Shown piece after piece: positions 17,837 to 26,534 of a stretch of DNA of 64,000 bases. The notes beneath the pieces were generated by a model. The model had not been told where the DNA came from. It was given only the letters and a program-made list of their open reading frames with translations, and did no database searches. A program made the translations under genes and the position numbers. Each line of letters begins with the position of its first letter. Positions within the stretch are counted from its first letter, which is position 1. This stretch comes from JBKBKC01 sp046294265 (GTDB lineage Bacteria; Pseudomonadota; Alphaproteobacteria; Rhodobacterales; Rhodobacteraceae). Where the stretch lies: NCBI GenBank assembly GCA_046294265.1, contig JBKBKC010000004.1, positions 198,745 through 262,744 of the forward strand, read 5' to 3'.

Positions 17837-18688
17837 TTAACCCTTAACCGCCCCCGCCGTCATGCCGCTGACGATGTAGCGGTTGGCCGTGAGCGCGAAG
17901 AGGATCACGGGGGCGATAACCAGCACCGCGTAGGCGGCGATCACGCCGTATTCCGCCCCTGCCTCTGCGCCGCCCAGAAAGCGGGTGATCCCCACGGTCA
18001 GGGGCTGTGCGTCGTTGCCAGCGAGGAACAGCGCGAACAGGTATTCGTTCCAGGAGATGATGAACACGAGGATCGCCAGCGCGATCACCCCGGACCGCAC
18101 GACCGGCAGAGAGACGTTCCAGAACAGATGCCAGGGCGAGCAGCCATCGACGATGCCAGCCTCTTCCAGTTCATGCGGAACTGTGTCGAAAAAGCCGACC
18201 AGCATCCAGGTCGCAAAGGGAATGTGGATCGACAGATGCGCCAGCAGAAGGCCGGTGCGCGACCCCGACAGGCCGAGGTTCACGAAGATTAGAAACAGCG
18301 GCAGCGCCAGCACCACATAGGGAATGAACCGCATGGCCAGCACGCCGAAAGACACCGCCGACCGCGCGCGCCCGGAAATCTTCGTCAGCCCATAGGCGAG
18401 CGGCACGCAGACGACCAATGTGATTACTACCGCAGAGGCCGAGATGATCACCGAATTGGTGAAGAAGAACCAGAAATCGCCGCGCGTGAAGGCCTGGGTG
18501 AAGTTCTCCAGCGTGAAATCGCGAAAGGTCAGGAGGTCCAGCGGGCTGCGGAACAGCGCGGTGCGGTTCAGGCTGGCCGCCAGAAGCATCACGGGCGGCA
18601 TCAGCGAGATCACCAGCCAGACCGACAACAGCCCATGGACGATCCAGGTGGCCCCCCGTTTGCGCAGTCTTGCGGAAAGCACGCTCAT
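17837..18688 (-). CDS. Carbohydrate ABC transporter permease (MalG/CUT1 type), system 1
   Basis: 283 residues. Six predicted membrane segments beginning TWIVHGLLSVWLVISLMPPV; the EAA loop reads VPHELEEAGIVDGCSPWHLFWNVSLPVVRSGV, typical of MalG-class CUT1 permeases. It overlaps the MalF-type gene by four bases (ATGA). It is the last gene of a four-gene minus-strand operon (ATPase, binding protein, two permeases), so with its partner it forms the membrane channel of a sugar or polyol importer. The sugar cannot be told from the permease. Confidence 0.93.
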   Translation of the reverse strand: MSVLSARLRKRGATWIVHGLLSVWLVISLMPPVMLLAASLNRTALFRSPLDLLTFRDFTLENFTQAFTRGDFWFFFTNSVIISASAVVITLVVCVPLAYGLTKISGRARSAVSFGVLAMRFIPYVVLALPLFLIFVNLGLSGSRTGLLLAHLSIHIPFATWMLVGFFDTVPHELEEAGIVDGCSPWHLFWNVSLPVVRSGVIALAILVFIISWNEYLFALFLAGNDAQPLTVGITRFLGGAEAGAEYGVIAAYAVLVIAPVILFALTANRYIVSGMTAGAVKG

Positions 18689-19575
18689 TCCTTCTCCCCC
18701 ATCGTGCGGCGATAGACGGTGATGTAGAGCCAGGCCACCACCGCCATGATCAGGAACATCGAGATGGCGATGGTGTTGGCCATCCCCATGTCCTGGTTGG
18801 CGATGCCGCGGTTGTAGGCAAAGATCGACATCACCGTGGTCGCCCGCCCCGGCCCGCCCCCGGTCAGCGCCCAGATCATGTCGAATTCGCGAAAGGCGGA
18901 TGTGATGATGATGATCGACACGAACAGGATATGCGGGCGCAGGATCGGCAGCACGATATACCACAGCGCCTGGAAGGGCCCCGCGCCATCGACGCGCCCC
19001 GCCTCGTGCAACTCATCCGGGATGGTGGTCAACGCGGCATAGAACACCAGCACCGCCAGCGGGATCAGGTGCCACGAATTGGTGATGATCGTGGCATAAA
19101 GCGCCGTGTTGCGTTCCAGCAGCCAATAGGGGGAGCCACCCCCGAAGAACCCGGAGATCTGGTTGACCACGCCGAATTCCTGCTGCCAGATGAAGAACCG
19201 CCAGGCGATGCCGCCCACCACGGGCGTCATCACGAAGGGGATCAGGAACAGCGCCATCCACATCGGGCGCAGCTTCACCTGCCGCGCGTTCAGAAGGAAC
19301 GCGATCAGGATGCCAAGGCCCACCGACAAGACCACGCAGCCGACCGTGAAGATGCCGGTGATCCGCAGCGCGTTGACGAACAACGGATCCTCGAACGCCT
19401 TCCAGTAGTTCGCAAGGCCCACGAAGGTCTGGTTGTTGAAATCGTAAAGGAACACCCGGTGCAGCGAATAGCGCAGGCCCATCAGCAGCGGTGTGCCCAC
19501 CACCGCCACCATCAGGATCAGCCCCGGCAGGATGAACCACCAGCCCCGTGTGAATTTCGCCCGTCTGCTGGACAT
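18685..19575 (-). CDS. Carbohydrate ABC transporter permease (MalF/CUT1 type), system 1
   Basis: 296 residues. First membrane segment GWWFILPGLILMVAVVGTPLLMGLRYSL, a periplasmic stretch, then five further segments with the EAA loop IPDELHEAGRVDGAGPFQALWYIVLPILRPH. The tail REFDMIWALTGGGPGRATTVMS is characteristic of CUT1 MalF-like permeases. Starts 55 bases after the binding-protein stop and overlaps MalG by four bases. Confidence 0.93.
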   Translation of the reverse strand: MSSRRAKFTRGWWFILPGLILMVAVVGTPLLMGLRYSLHRVFLYDFNNQTFVGLANYWKAFEDPLFVNALRITGIFTVGCVVLSVGLGILIAFLLNARQVKLRPMWMALFLIPFVMTPVVGGIAWRFFIWQQEFGVVNQISGFFGGGSPYWLLERNTALYATIITNSWHLIPLAVLVFYAALTTIPDELHEAGRVDGAGPFQALWYIVLPILRPHILFVSIIIITSAFREFDMIWALTGGGPGRATTVMSIFAYNRGIANQDMGMANTIAISMFLIMAVVAWLYITVYRRTMGEKE

Positions 19576-19597
19576 GGCTTTACCCCCTGCGGAACGG

Positions 19598-19623
19598 CCC
19601 CCGCGCCGTGTGGGGCGCGGGGG
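19598..19623 (-). promoter_or_regulatory. GC-rich intercistronic hairpin, sugar system 1
   Basis: CCCCCGCGCC (19598-19607) pairs perfectly with GGCGCGGGGG (19614-19623), six-base loop, directly after the binding-protein gene and before the MalF-type gene. Same position as the hairpins after the other two binding-protein genes. Confidence 0.65.
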
Positions 19624-19630
19624 GGAACGC

Positions 19631-20998
19631 TTATTTTAGGTAGCCTGCGGCCTTGAACGCCTCGGTCATGCTTCCGACCCAGCGGGTCTGTGCCTGCTCC
19701 GGCGAAAGGTCGCCAGAAAACACGTCGGTGATGAACTCGGTCGTGCCGTTCCACATCACCGAGCCGTATTCGGGGATGCCCTGACGGATGAACACCTGTT
19801 GCAGGGTCTTTTCATAGGCTGGCAGGAAGCTGGCGTAGTAGGGCTTCAGGCCGCGCAGTTCCGCGCTGGCGAAGTGGCCGGAGGTTGAGAACTGGCCCGA
19901 CTGCTTTCCCCATTCGACCTCTTGGTCCTGAAGCATCCATTTCAGGAACTTGAACGCCTCTTCCTTGTTCGGGGTGTCGAACACGAAGACGCCGCCTCCG
20001 CCCAGGAACGGCACGCCCTGCTCATAGCCTTTCAGGTTGCCTTCCCATTTCGGGAGTGCGGCGTAAAGCGTGTTGCCCGCAGCCTTGCCACCCTCGGCCT
20101 CGACCGTGCCCAGGCCCTGCGGCCACATCACGGCGGTGGCCAGATGCCCGTCGCGGAACATCTCCAGCCCTTCGAGGAATCCCCAGTTCTGCGCCTCGCG
20201 CGGGGCGGTGGTTTTCGCCATGTGGGTGAACCATGCGGCGGTTTCCAGCAGCGCCGGGTTGTCGATGTCGGGTTTGAAATCGGCACCCCAGCCCGACAGG
20301 CCCGCGGAATAGAGCACCACGATATAGCTGCGGGTGATGCCGGCACCGGCCCCCAGCGCATCGGCCCAGCCGTATAGCGGGCGCTCCAGCGGGGCCCCCG
20401 CGGCCATCGCCCCGGCGGGGCGGGTAAAGAACTCGGCCACATCGCGCCACTCGGCGAAGGTCGCGGGCACAGTCAGGTCACGGCCATACTTGGCCTTGAA
20501 CGCGGCCTGTTCGTCAGGATGCTCGAACAGATCCTTCCGCGCGATCATCATCGGTGCGGCGGGGGTTGTGGGCACCGCGATAATCTCGCCCGGGCGGGCG
20601 TCGGATTTCATGTGGCTGTCAATGATCAGCGGCGGATACTTGTTGATGTCAAAGCCGGTGGCGGCGATCAGCGGGGTCAGGTCCACCACGTGATCCTTGA
20701 AGGTGCCGAACCAGCCGGGGCTGTGATAGCCAAGGTCCCAGCGGCCGGTCTTGCCGATCGCCTCGATCGACATCTGGTCGCGCAACTGGTTGGGCGGCAG
20801 GATCTCGCCGATCACCTTGACGCCGGTCTCGGCCTCGTATTTCGGCGCGAAGTAGTTGACCACGGCGTCGGCCTCGGCGCCGGGATGCAGCGCCCAGCGG
20901 ATGGTGGTCTGCTGGGCCATGGCGACGGTGGTCATGGCAAGGCCAAAGCCAAGGGCAAGGCCCCCGGCCATGGTGGCGCGTCTGGTCGGTCCGGTCAT
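19631..20998 (-). CDS. Extracellular solute-binding protein family 1 (sugar), system 1
   Basis: 455 residues with a signal peptide (RRATMAGGLALGFGLAMTTVAMAQQ, likely cleavage after AMA). The mature part is a MalE-like type-1 binding protein: LHPGAEADAVVNYFAPKYEAETGVKVIGE near the start, GMGVxx-like VPFLGGGGVFVFDTPNKEEAFKFLKWMLQDQE near the end. It delivers its ligand to the MalF/MalG pair downstream. Starts 37 bases after the ATPase gene. Ligand unknown; the neighbouring ROK regulator fits a sugar. Confidence 0.93.
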   Translation of the reverse strand: MTGPTRRATMAGGLALGFGLAMTTVAMAQQTTIRWALHPGAEADAVVNYFAPKYEAETGVKVIGEILPPNQLRDQMSIEAIGKTGRWDLGYHSPGWFGTFKDHVVDLTPLIAATGFDINKYPPLIIDSHMKSDARPGEIIAVPTTPAAPMMIARKDLFEHPDEQAAFKAKYGRDLTVPATFAEWRDVAEFFTRPAGAMAAGAPLERPLYGWADALGAGAGITRSYIVVLYSAGLSGWGADFKPDIDNPALLETAAWFTHMAKTTAPREAQNWGFLEGLEMFRDGHLATAVMWPQGLGTVEAEGGKAAGNTLYAALPKWEGNLKGYEQGVPFLGGGGVFVFDTPNKEEAFKFLKWMLQDQEVEWGKQSGQFSTSGHFASAELRGLKPYYASFLPAYEKTLQQVFIRQGIPEYGSVMWNGTTEFITDVFSGDLSPEQAQTRWVGSMTEAFKAAGYLK

Positions 20999-21035
20999 TT
21001 GGTTCCTCCTCTGGGTGGTCAGTCGGTCCGGCCGT

Positions 21036-22091
21036 TCAGTTCAGCCGGTTCTGGGTTTTCGGGTCGAACAGGTGCATCCGGCCCGGCACGGGGGCCACGG
21101 CAATCGCCTGTCCCGGTGAAAGGTTGTGGCGGTCGCGGAACACTGCGGCGACCGGCTGTCCGGCCAGGATCGCGCCCACATGCAATTCCGCGCCGGTGGG
21201 TTCCACCAGCGTCACCTTGGTGCGCAGGCCGTGGTCTGCCATCACCAGTTCCTCGGGGCGCAGGCCGACGATGACCTCTGCCCCTTCGACAAGGCTTGCG
21301 CCATCATTGGCCGCCAGCATCTGCCCGTCCGCAAGCCGCAGCGCGCCGCCCGACACGGTGGCCGGAAAGAAGTTCATCGACGGCGATCCGATGAAGCCTG
21401 CTACGAACAGGTTGGCCGGCCGGTCGTAAAGCTCCAGCGGGGCGCCTGCCTGTTTCACCACGCCGTCGTGCATCACCACGATGATATCGGCCATCGTCAT
21501 CGCCTCGATCTGGTCATGGGTGACATAGACGGTGGTGACCTTCAGCCTCTGGTGCAACTGCTTGATCTCGGCGCGCATCTGCACGCGCAGCTTGGCGTCG
21601 AGGTTCGACAGCGGTTCGTCGAACAGGAACACCTGCGGGTTGCGCACGATGGCGCGGCCCATGGCAACACGCTGGCGTTGGCCGCCCGACAACTGGCGCG
21701 GATAGCGGTCCAGCAGCGGGGTCAGGTTCAAGATTTCAGCGGCACGGTTCACGCGGGATGCAATCTCGGCCTTGTCCACGCGCGACAGTTTCAGCGCAAA
21801 GCCCATGTTCTGCGCCACCGTCATATGGGGGTAAAGGCCGTAGTTCTGGAACACCATCGCGATGTCGCGATCCTTAGGGGCCATGTCGTTGACTTCGGTC
21901 CCGCCGATCAGGATCTGGCCGCCGGTCACATCCTCAAGCCCCGCGATGATGCGCAGCAGGGTCGATTTTCCGCAGCCCGACGGACCCACAAGCACCACAA
22001 AGGCACCATCCGCAATCTCAACGTCGATCCCGTGGATCACGCGGGTTTCCCCAAACGTCTTTTCGACGTTGCGAATGCTGACACCTGCCAT
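21036..22091 (-). CDS. Sugar ABC transporter ATP-binding protein (UgpC/MsmK type), system 1
   Basis: 351 residues. Walker A VLVGPSGCGKSTLLRIIAGLE, signature LSGGQRQRVAMGRAIV, Walker B VFLFDEPLSNLDAKLR, switch VYVTHDQIEAMTMAD, then a C-terminal TOBE-type regulatory domain (GLRPEELVMADHG...VEPTGAELHVGA). The ATG at 22091 is chosen over one at 22142 because homology starts at VSIRNVEKTFGE and the upstream ATG lies inside the operator region. First gene of system 1 and divergent from the ROK regulator. Confidence 0.93.
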   Translation of the reverse strand: MAGVSIRNVEKTFGETRVIHGIDVEIADGAFVVLVGPSGCGKSTLLRIIAGLEDVTGGQILIGGTEVNDMAPKDRDIAMVFQNYGLYPHMTVAQNMGFALKLSRVDKAEIASRVNRAAEILNLTPLLDRYPRQLSGGQRQRVAMGRAIVRNPQVFLFDEPLSNLDAKLRVQMRAEIKQLHQRLKVTTVYVTHDQIEAMTMADIIVVMHDGVVKQAGAPLELYDRPANLFVAGFIGSPSMNFFPATVSGGALRLADGQMLAANDGASLVEGAEVIVGLRPEELVMADHGLRTKVTLVEPTGAELHVGAILAGQPVAAVFRDRHNLSPGQAIAVAPVPGRMHLFDPKTQNRLN

Positions 22092-22121
22092 GCGTGGCTT
22101 CCCCCCCCGAGAATGGCCGGA

Positions 22122-22153
22122 AAGTTGACCTGTTAGCGCCAACGAGTCAAGTT
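22122..22153. promoter_or_regulatory. 32-bp near-palindromic operator between sugar operon 1 and the ROK gene
   Basis: The left half AAGTTGACCTGTTAGC and the right half GCCAACGAGTCAAGTT are inverted repeats with 24 of 32 positions symmetrical, built of paired TTGAC and GTT blocks around GCGC. It sits 30 bases upstream of the ATPase start and 70 upstream of the ROK start, the expected place for the ROK protein to bind. Confidence 0.65.
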
Positions 22154-22165
22154 AAATCACAGAAG

Positions 22166-22194
22166 TTGACAAAAAGGGCGGTCAAGGCTCAGAT
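22166..22194 (+). promoter_or_regulatory. Putative sigma-70-type promoter of the ROK gene
   Basis: TTGACA at 22166-22171, a 17-base spacer, then TCAGAT at 22189-22194, 30 bases before the ROK ATG. The -10 is a weak match. Confidence 0.4.
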
Positions 22195-22223
22195 GACCGG
22201 GGACACCGCAGGAAGCCAACCGG

Positions 22224-23465
22224 ATGCCGCGCCGCAAGGATCACTTCGCCACCACCGCCGACCAGCGCGCGCGCGGCGCCGGCCCCGCGACGATGCGGCT
22301 GCACAACGAGCGGCTCTTGCTTGGCATGTTGCACAGCGCTGGCCAACTCAGCGCGGCTGACCTGTCGCGGCTGACCGGGCTGTCGGCACAGGCGGTCTCG
22401 GTGATCTTGCGCAATCTCGACGAGGCGGGGCTGATCCTGCGCGGCGCCCCCCTGCGCGGAAAGATCGGCCAGCCGTCGGTGCCCCTGACGATCAATCCCG
22501 ATGGGGCCTTTGTTTTGGGTGCCAAGGTGGGGCGGCGCAGTGCGGAAATCGTTCTTGTCGGGCTGGATGGCCGGGTTCGGGCGCATCGCTGGCGGCCCTA
22601 TGGGAGGCCCGATCCGACGGATGTCCTGATCTGGCTGGAGGCGACCGCGCGCGAATTGGCCGCCACTGTCCCCAGGGTTGCCGGGATCGGGGTGGCCCTT
22701 CCCTTCCGATTGTGGGACTGGGCCGAAGAGGCACAGGACGGTCATGCGGTGCTGGAGGGGTGGCGCAGCCTTGATCTGTCAGCAGCGCTTTCGGCGCTGC
22801 CCTTCCTGGTGTCCGTGGTCAACGACGGCTCGGCGGCCTGCGCGGCAGAGATGACCTTCGGCGCACTGCCCCACGGGGACGATGTGATCTACCTGTTCCT
22901 GGGCACGTTCATCGGCGGCGGCCTTGCACAACGGGGTCGCCTGGTGCTCGGGCCGACGGGGAACGCGGGGGCTTTCGGGTCGGTGCTGGTGCAGGGGGGG
23001 GCGGACAAACCCCGGCAACTGATCGAGGTCGCCTCGCTTATCGGGCTGGAACGCGCGTTGCAGGGCAGGGGCGAGGATCCGCGCCGGTTCCGGATGCAGC
23101 AGATGGCCTGGAACATGGCCGACCCCTTTCTGGACGACTGGCTTTCGCAGGCGGCGCGGGGGATTGCAGAGGCGCTGATCTCCATCGCCGCCACCACCGG
23201 GGCGCCTTTGGCGATCATCGACGGCGCTATGCCGCCCGCGGTGCTCGACACCCTGATTGCCCGGGTTCAGGCCGTCATTGCGCACCTGCCGCAGGCGGGG
23301 ATTGACGCACCCGGCCTGCGGCGCGGAACGCTGGGCGCGCGGGCACCGGCGCTTGGCGCCGCCGCGCTGATCCTGAACGAACGCTTCCTGGCCTGGCCTG
23401 CGGAGTTGCGGCGTCTTGACCGGCATCGCCCGGGATTGTCCGATCCCGCGACTTCGACCCGCTGA
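22224..23465 (+). CDS. ROK-family transcriptional regulator
   Basis: 413 residues. N-terminal winged HTH (NERLLLGMLHSAGQLSAADLSRLTGLSAQAVSVILRNLDEAGLI) followed by a ROK sugar-kinase-like domain (VLGAKVGRRSAEIVLVGLDG, VVNDGSAACAAEMTFGA, IYLFLGTFIGGGLAQRG). The usual zinc-binding CxCGxxGC loop is not present: the matching region reads LVLGPTGNAGAFGSVLVQGG. A kinase-like DG motif is replaced too, so it is a DNA-binding regulator rather than a kinase. It is divergent from the system-1 operon and convergent with system 2; it probably responds to the sugar or sugar-phosphate of system 1 and binds the 32-bp palindrome. Confidence 0.9.
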   Translation: MPRRKDHFATTADQRARGAGPATMRLHNERLLLGMLHSAGQLSAADLSRLTGLSAQAVSVILRNLDEAGLILRGAPLRGKIGQPSVPLTINPDGAFVLGAKVGRRSAEIVLVGLDGRVRAHRWRPYGRPDPTDVLIWLEATARELAATVPRVAGIGVALPFRLWDWAEEAQDGHAVLEGWRSLDLSAALSALPFLVSVVNDGSAACAAEMTFGALPHGDDVIYLFLGTFIGGGLAQRGRLVLGPTGNAGAFGSVLVQGGADKPRQLIEVASLIGLERALQGRGEDPRRFRMQQMAWNMADPFLDDWLSQAARGIAEALISIAATTGAPLAIIDGAMPPAVLDTLIARVQAVIAHLPQAGIDAPGLRRGTLGARAPALGAAALILNERFLAWPAELRRLDRHRPGLSDPATSTR

Positions 23466-23519
23466 GCCGCGATCAGGGCCGCCCGCGCAACCCCGTCACC
23501 GACCCAGGCGCAACCGCCG

Positions 23520-24668
23520 TCACGCCATCCCCTCATCCGGCGTCCAGTCCCGCCCTTGCATCATCACCGCCCCACCGATGCGCGCCCCATCCGCGCCGAA
23601 AAGATGCAACCGGGCCCCCTCGCGCAGACAGACCTTCGCCATCGCCCCCTCTGGCAGGCTCACGGAGGTTTCGCGGCGCAGCACGCGGCGCAGATCATCC
23701 CCGATCTCGATGTTGTAAAGCGTTTCCGACCCCAGCGGCTCGGCCGTGATGCAGCGGCCTTGCCCGACCTGCATACCTTCCCCCGCGATATCCAGATCCT
23801 CCGGCCGGATGCCTGCGGTGATCGGGCCACCGGGCAAACGCGCCATCAGCGCGTCGGCCCCGCTGCCCGTCAGGTGCAATGACCAGTCCCGCCCCGCCAA
23901 GCGCAGCCCGCCCTCCGCCGCCTGCGCCGTGCCCGCAAACAGGTTCATGCCGGGGCTGCCGATGGTTTGCGCCACATGCAGGCTGGCGGGGGTCAGATAG
24001 ACCTGCGCGGGCGTGCCCATCTGCGCGACCAGCCCGCCCGCCATGACCACGATGCGGTCGCCCATCGTCATCGCCTCGACCTGGTCATGGGTGACATAGA
24101 GCGCGGTGGACCCCACCCGGCGCTGGATGCGCTTCAACTCGGTCCGCATCACCACGCGCAGGCGGGCGTCGAGGTTCGACAGCGGTTCATCGAGGAGCAG
24201 CACATCGGGGTTGCGCACGATGGCACGGCCCAGGCTCACGCGCTGCTGCTGGCCACCGGACAACCCGTCCGGCGTCTTGTCCAGATGCGCCGACAGTTCC
24301 AGCATCTCGGCCACCTCGGCCACGCGGCGCTTGATCTCGTCGGTGCCGGTGCCCTGCGATTCCAGCGGAAAGGCGATGTTCTGGAACGCGGTCTTGTGCG
24401 GGTAGAGCGCGAAGTTCTGGAACACCAGCGCCACGCCGCGTTTCGACGGGTGGATATCGTTCACCACCCGGTCGCCCACCCGGATCTCGCCCCGGCTGAT
24501 GCGCTCCAGCCCCGCGACCATCCGCAGCGTCGTGGTCTTGCCGCAGCCCGAGGCACCCACCAGCACCATCAACTCGCCAGGCTCGATGCGGAAATCGATG
24601 CCGCGCACGGCATGCACGTCGCCCGGATAGGTTTTCCACAACTGTCGCGCCTCGACCGCCAGCGTCAT
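23520..24668 (-). CDS. Sugar ABC transporter ATP-binding protein (UgpC/MsmK type), system 2
   Basis: 382 residues. Walker A VLVGASGCGKTTTLRMVAGLE, signature LSGGQQQRVSLGRAIV, Walker B VLLLDEPLSNLDARLR, switch LYVTHDQVEAMTMGD, and a C-terminal TOBE domain (AGIRPEDLDIAGEG...EPLGSETLYNIEIGDDLRRVLR). Here the ATPase gene is last in the operon, 6 bases after MalG, the reverse of system 1. The protein is clearly a paralogue of the system-1 ATPase but with a different tail. Confidence 0.93.
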   Translation of the reverse strand: MTLAVEARQLWKTYPGDVHAVRGIDFRIEPGELMVLVGASGCGKTTTLRMVAGLERISRGEIRVGDRVVNDIHPSKRGVALVFQNFALYPHKTAFQNIAFPLESQGTGTDEIKRRVAEVAEMLELSAHLDKTPDGLSGGQQQRVSLGRAIVRNPDVLLLDEPLSNLDARLRVVMRTELKRIQRRVGSTALYVTHDQVEAMTMGDRIVVMAGGLVAQMGTPAQVYLTPASLHVAQTIGSPGMNLFAGTAQAAEGGLRLAGRDWSLHLTGSGADALMARLPGGPITAGIRPEDLDIAGEGMQVGQGRCITAEPLGSETLYNIEIGDDLRRVLRRETSVSLPEGAMAKVCLREGARLHLFGADGARIGGAVMMQGRDWTPDEGMA

Positions 24669-24674
24669 TCCGCC

Positions 24675-25565
24675 CTATCCTTTCGATCCGCTGAGTGCGA
24701 CGCCGCGCACGAAATGCTTTTGCCCAATGGCGAACATCAGGACCAAGGGCAGAATGGAAATCAGCACCGCCGCCATCAAGAGGTTCCAGCGCACCGTCTC
24801 CTGATCGGAGAAATCGGCGAGTGCGGTCTGGATCACCTTCATGTCGGCGGTCGATGTCATCACCAAGGGCACGAGGAACTCGTTCCAGACGGCGGTGAAG
24901 TTGAACATGGCGATCACCGCGAGGGCAGGGCGGGCGAGGGGCAGGTAGATCTTCCAGAAGATCGCGAATTCATGCGCGCCGTCCATCCGCGCGGCCTCCA
25001 CGAGGTTGTCGGGCAGCATCCGCATGAATTCGCGCATCAGGTAGGTGCCATAGGCGGTGGCGAGGAACGGCAGGATGATTGACGGATAGCTGTTCAGGAT
25101 GCCGAACCCCCCCTGACCCCAGATGTCATTTCCCCCCGCCAGCGGAAAGTTGCGGAACATGATGAAGAGGGGGATGATCGTGACATGCACCGGCACCATC
25201 AAGGTCGCCAGCAGCAAGACGAACATCGTGTTGCGCCCCGGAAAGCGCATCTTGGCAAAAGCATAGCCCGCCAGCCCGTCGATCAGCACGATGCCGAGTG
25301 TCGAGAGGCTGGCGACAACAAAGGTGTTCCACATCGCGCGGGCAAAGTTGCTGACGGAAAAAACCTCGGTGAAGTTGCCCCATTGGATCGTGTCGGGCAC
25401 CAGCACGGGCGGCCAGGCAAAAACCTCGGCCGGGCCGGACAGGGCAAGAACCAGGATCATCAGGAAGGGGGCCAGGATGATGCCGCCAAGTGCTGTCAGC
25501 GCCAGATAGATCAGCGCGCGGCGCGTGGCGCGGCGGGCGGGGGGGGAATAGTCAAGATCGGTCAT
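24675..25565 (-). CDS. Carbohydrate ABC transporter permease (MalG/CUT1 type), system 2
   Basis: 296 residues, starting MTDLDYSPPARRATRRALIYLALTALGG. The EAA loop is MLPDNLVEAARMDGAHEFAIFWKIYLPLARPAL and the tail GQKHFVRGVALSGSKG is the classical end of MalG-class permeases. The ATG at 25565 overlaps the MalF-type stop by four bases (ATGA). Confidence 0.94.
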   Translation of the reverse strand: MTDLDYSPPARRATRRALIYLALTALGGIILAPFLMILVLALSGPAEVFAWPPVLVPDTIQWGNFTEVFSVSNFARAMWNTFVVASLSTLGIVLIDGLAGYAFAKMRFPGRNTMFVLLLATLMVPVHVTIIPLFIMFRNFPLAGGNDIWGQGGFGILNSYPSIILPFLATAYGTYLMREFMRMLPDNLVEAARMDGAHEFAIFWKIYLPLARPALAVIAMFNFTAVWNEFLVPLVMTSTADMKVIQTALADFSDQETVRWNLLMAAVLISILPLVLMFAIGQKHFVRGVALSGSKG

Positions 25566-26482
25566 GCGGCCCCCTTCCTGCGTCGCCCCAGTTGGCCCGA
25601 CCACCACAACAGGACCAGCGACAGCCCCATGATCGCGAGGAACAGCACCACCGCCACCGCCGCCGCGTAGCCCATGGCAAAGGACTGGAACGCCTGGTTG
25701 TAGGAAAACAGCACCGCCGTCGTGGTGGACCGCCCCGGCCCGCCCCCGGTCAGCACCACCACCTGATCGAACACCTGAAGGTTGAAGATCACGGCGGTCA
25801 CGATCACGAACATCGTCGTGGGCATCAGGATCGGCAGCGTGATCTGGCGGAATGTGCGCCAGGCGCTTGCGCCGTCCATCATCGCCGCCTCGCGCAGATG
25901 CGCGGGCACGCCTTGCAGGCCGGCCAGGAAGATCACCACCGAATAGCCCATCTGCCGCCAGATCCCGATGCCGATCAGCACCGGCAGCGCCTGCCCGCCG
26001 TCCGACAGGAAACCCTGCCTGTTGATGCCAAAGACGCTGAGCACATAGTTCATCGGCCCGAAGGCCGGATTCATGATGTAAAGCCACGCCACCCCGACCG
26101 CGACCCAGCTTGCCACCTGCGGCATGTAGAATACCGTGCGGAAAAGGCCCATCCCGCGCAACTTGGTGTCCAGCATCACCGCCACGGCCAGCGACAGCAG
26201 GGTGGCGGGCACCACCGTGCCGACGGTGTAGATCAGCGTCACGCGAAACGCGCCCATCGCGCGGGCGTCGTTGAACAGGCGCACGTAATTGTCGAACCCG
26301 ATGAACCGGGGCGGCTGCAAAAGCGAGTATTGCGTCAGGCTCAGGTAGCCGCCGTAGATCAGCGGCGCGATCTTCAGCGCGGTGAACAGCGCCATCACAG
26401 GCAGCACCAGGATCAGGCCCCACCGCGCCTCGGCCGGCGTCACCCAGTCGCCGCCGAACCACGTCCGTTTCGGTTTGCTCAT
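25562..26482 (-). CDS. Carbohydrate ABC transporter permease (MalF/CUT1 type), system 2
   Basis: 306 residues. WGLILVLPVMALFTALKIAPLIYGGYLSLTQY as the first membrane segment, EAA loop VPAHLREAAMMDGASAWRTFRQITLPILMPT, and the LQVFDQVVVLTGGGPGRSTTT tail segment. Lies 52 bases after the binding-protein stop. Partner of the MalG-type gene. Confidence 0.93.
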   Translation of the reverse strand: MSKPKRTWFGGDWVTPAEARWGLILVLPVMALFTALKIAPLIYGGYLSLTQYSLLQPPRFIGFDNYVRLFNDARAMGAFRVTLIYTVGTVVPATLLSLAVAVMLDTKLRGMGLFRTVFYMPQVASWVAVGVAWLYIMNPAFGPMNYVLSVFGINRQGFLSDGGQALPVLIGIGIWRQMGYSVVIFLAGLQGVPAHLREAAMMDGASAWRTFRQITLPILMPTTMFVIVTAVIFNLQVFDQVVVLTGGGPGRSTTTAVLFSYNQAFQSFAMGYAAAVAVVLFLAIMGLSLVLLWWSGQLGRRRKGAA

Positions 26483-26499
26483 GTCGGCCCCCGCAGACA

Positions 26500-26527
26500 G
26501 GGCGCGCGAGGGATGCCCCGCGCGCCC
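26500..26527 (-). promoter_or_regulatory. GC-rich intercistronic hairpin, sugar system 2
   Basis: GGGCGCGCG (26500-26508) and CGCGCGCCC (26519-26527) form a perfect 9-bp stem with a 10-base loop in the short gap between the binding-protein gene and the MalF-type gene. Confidence 0.6.
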
Positions 26528-26534
26528 CTGCCGA

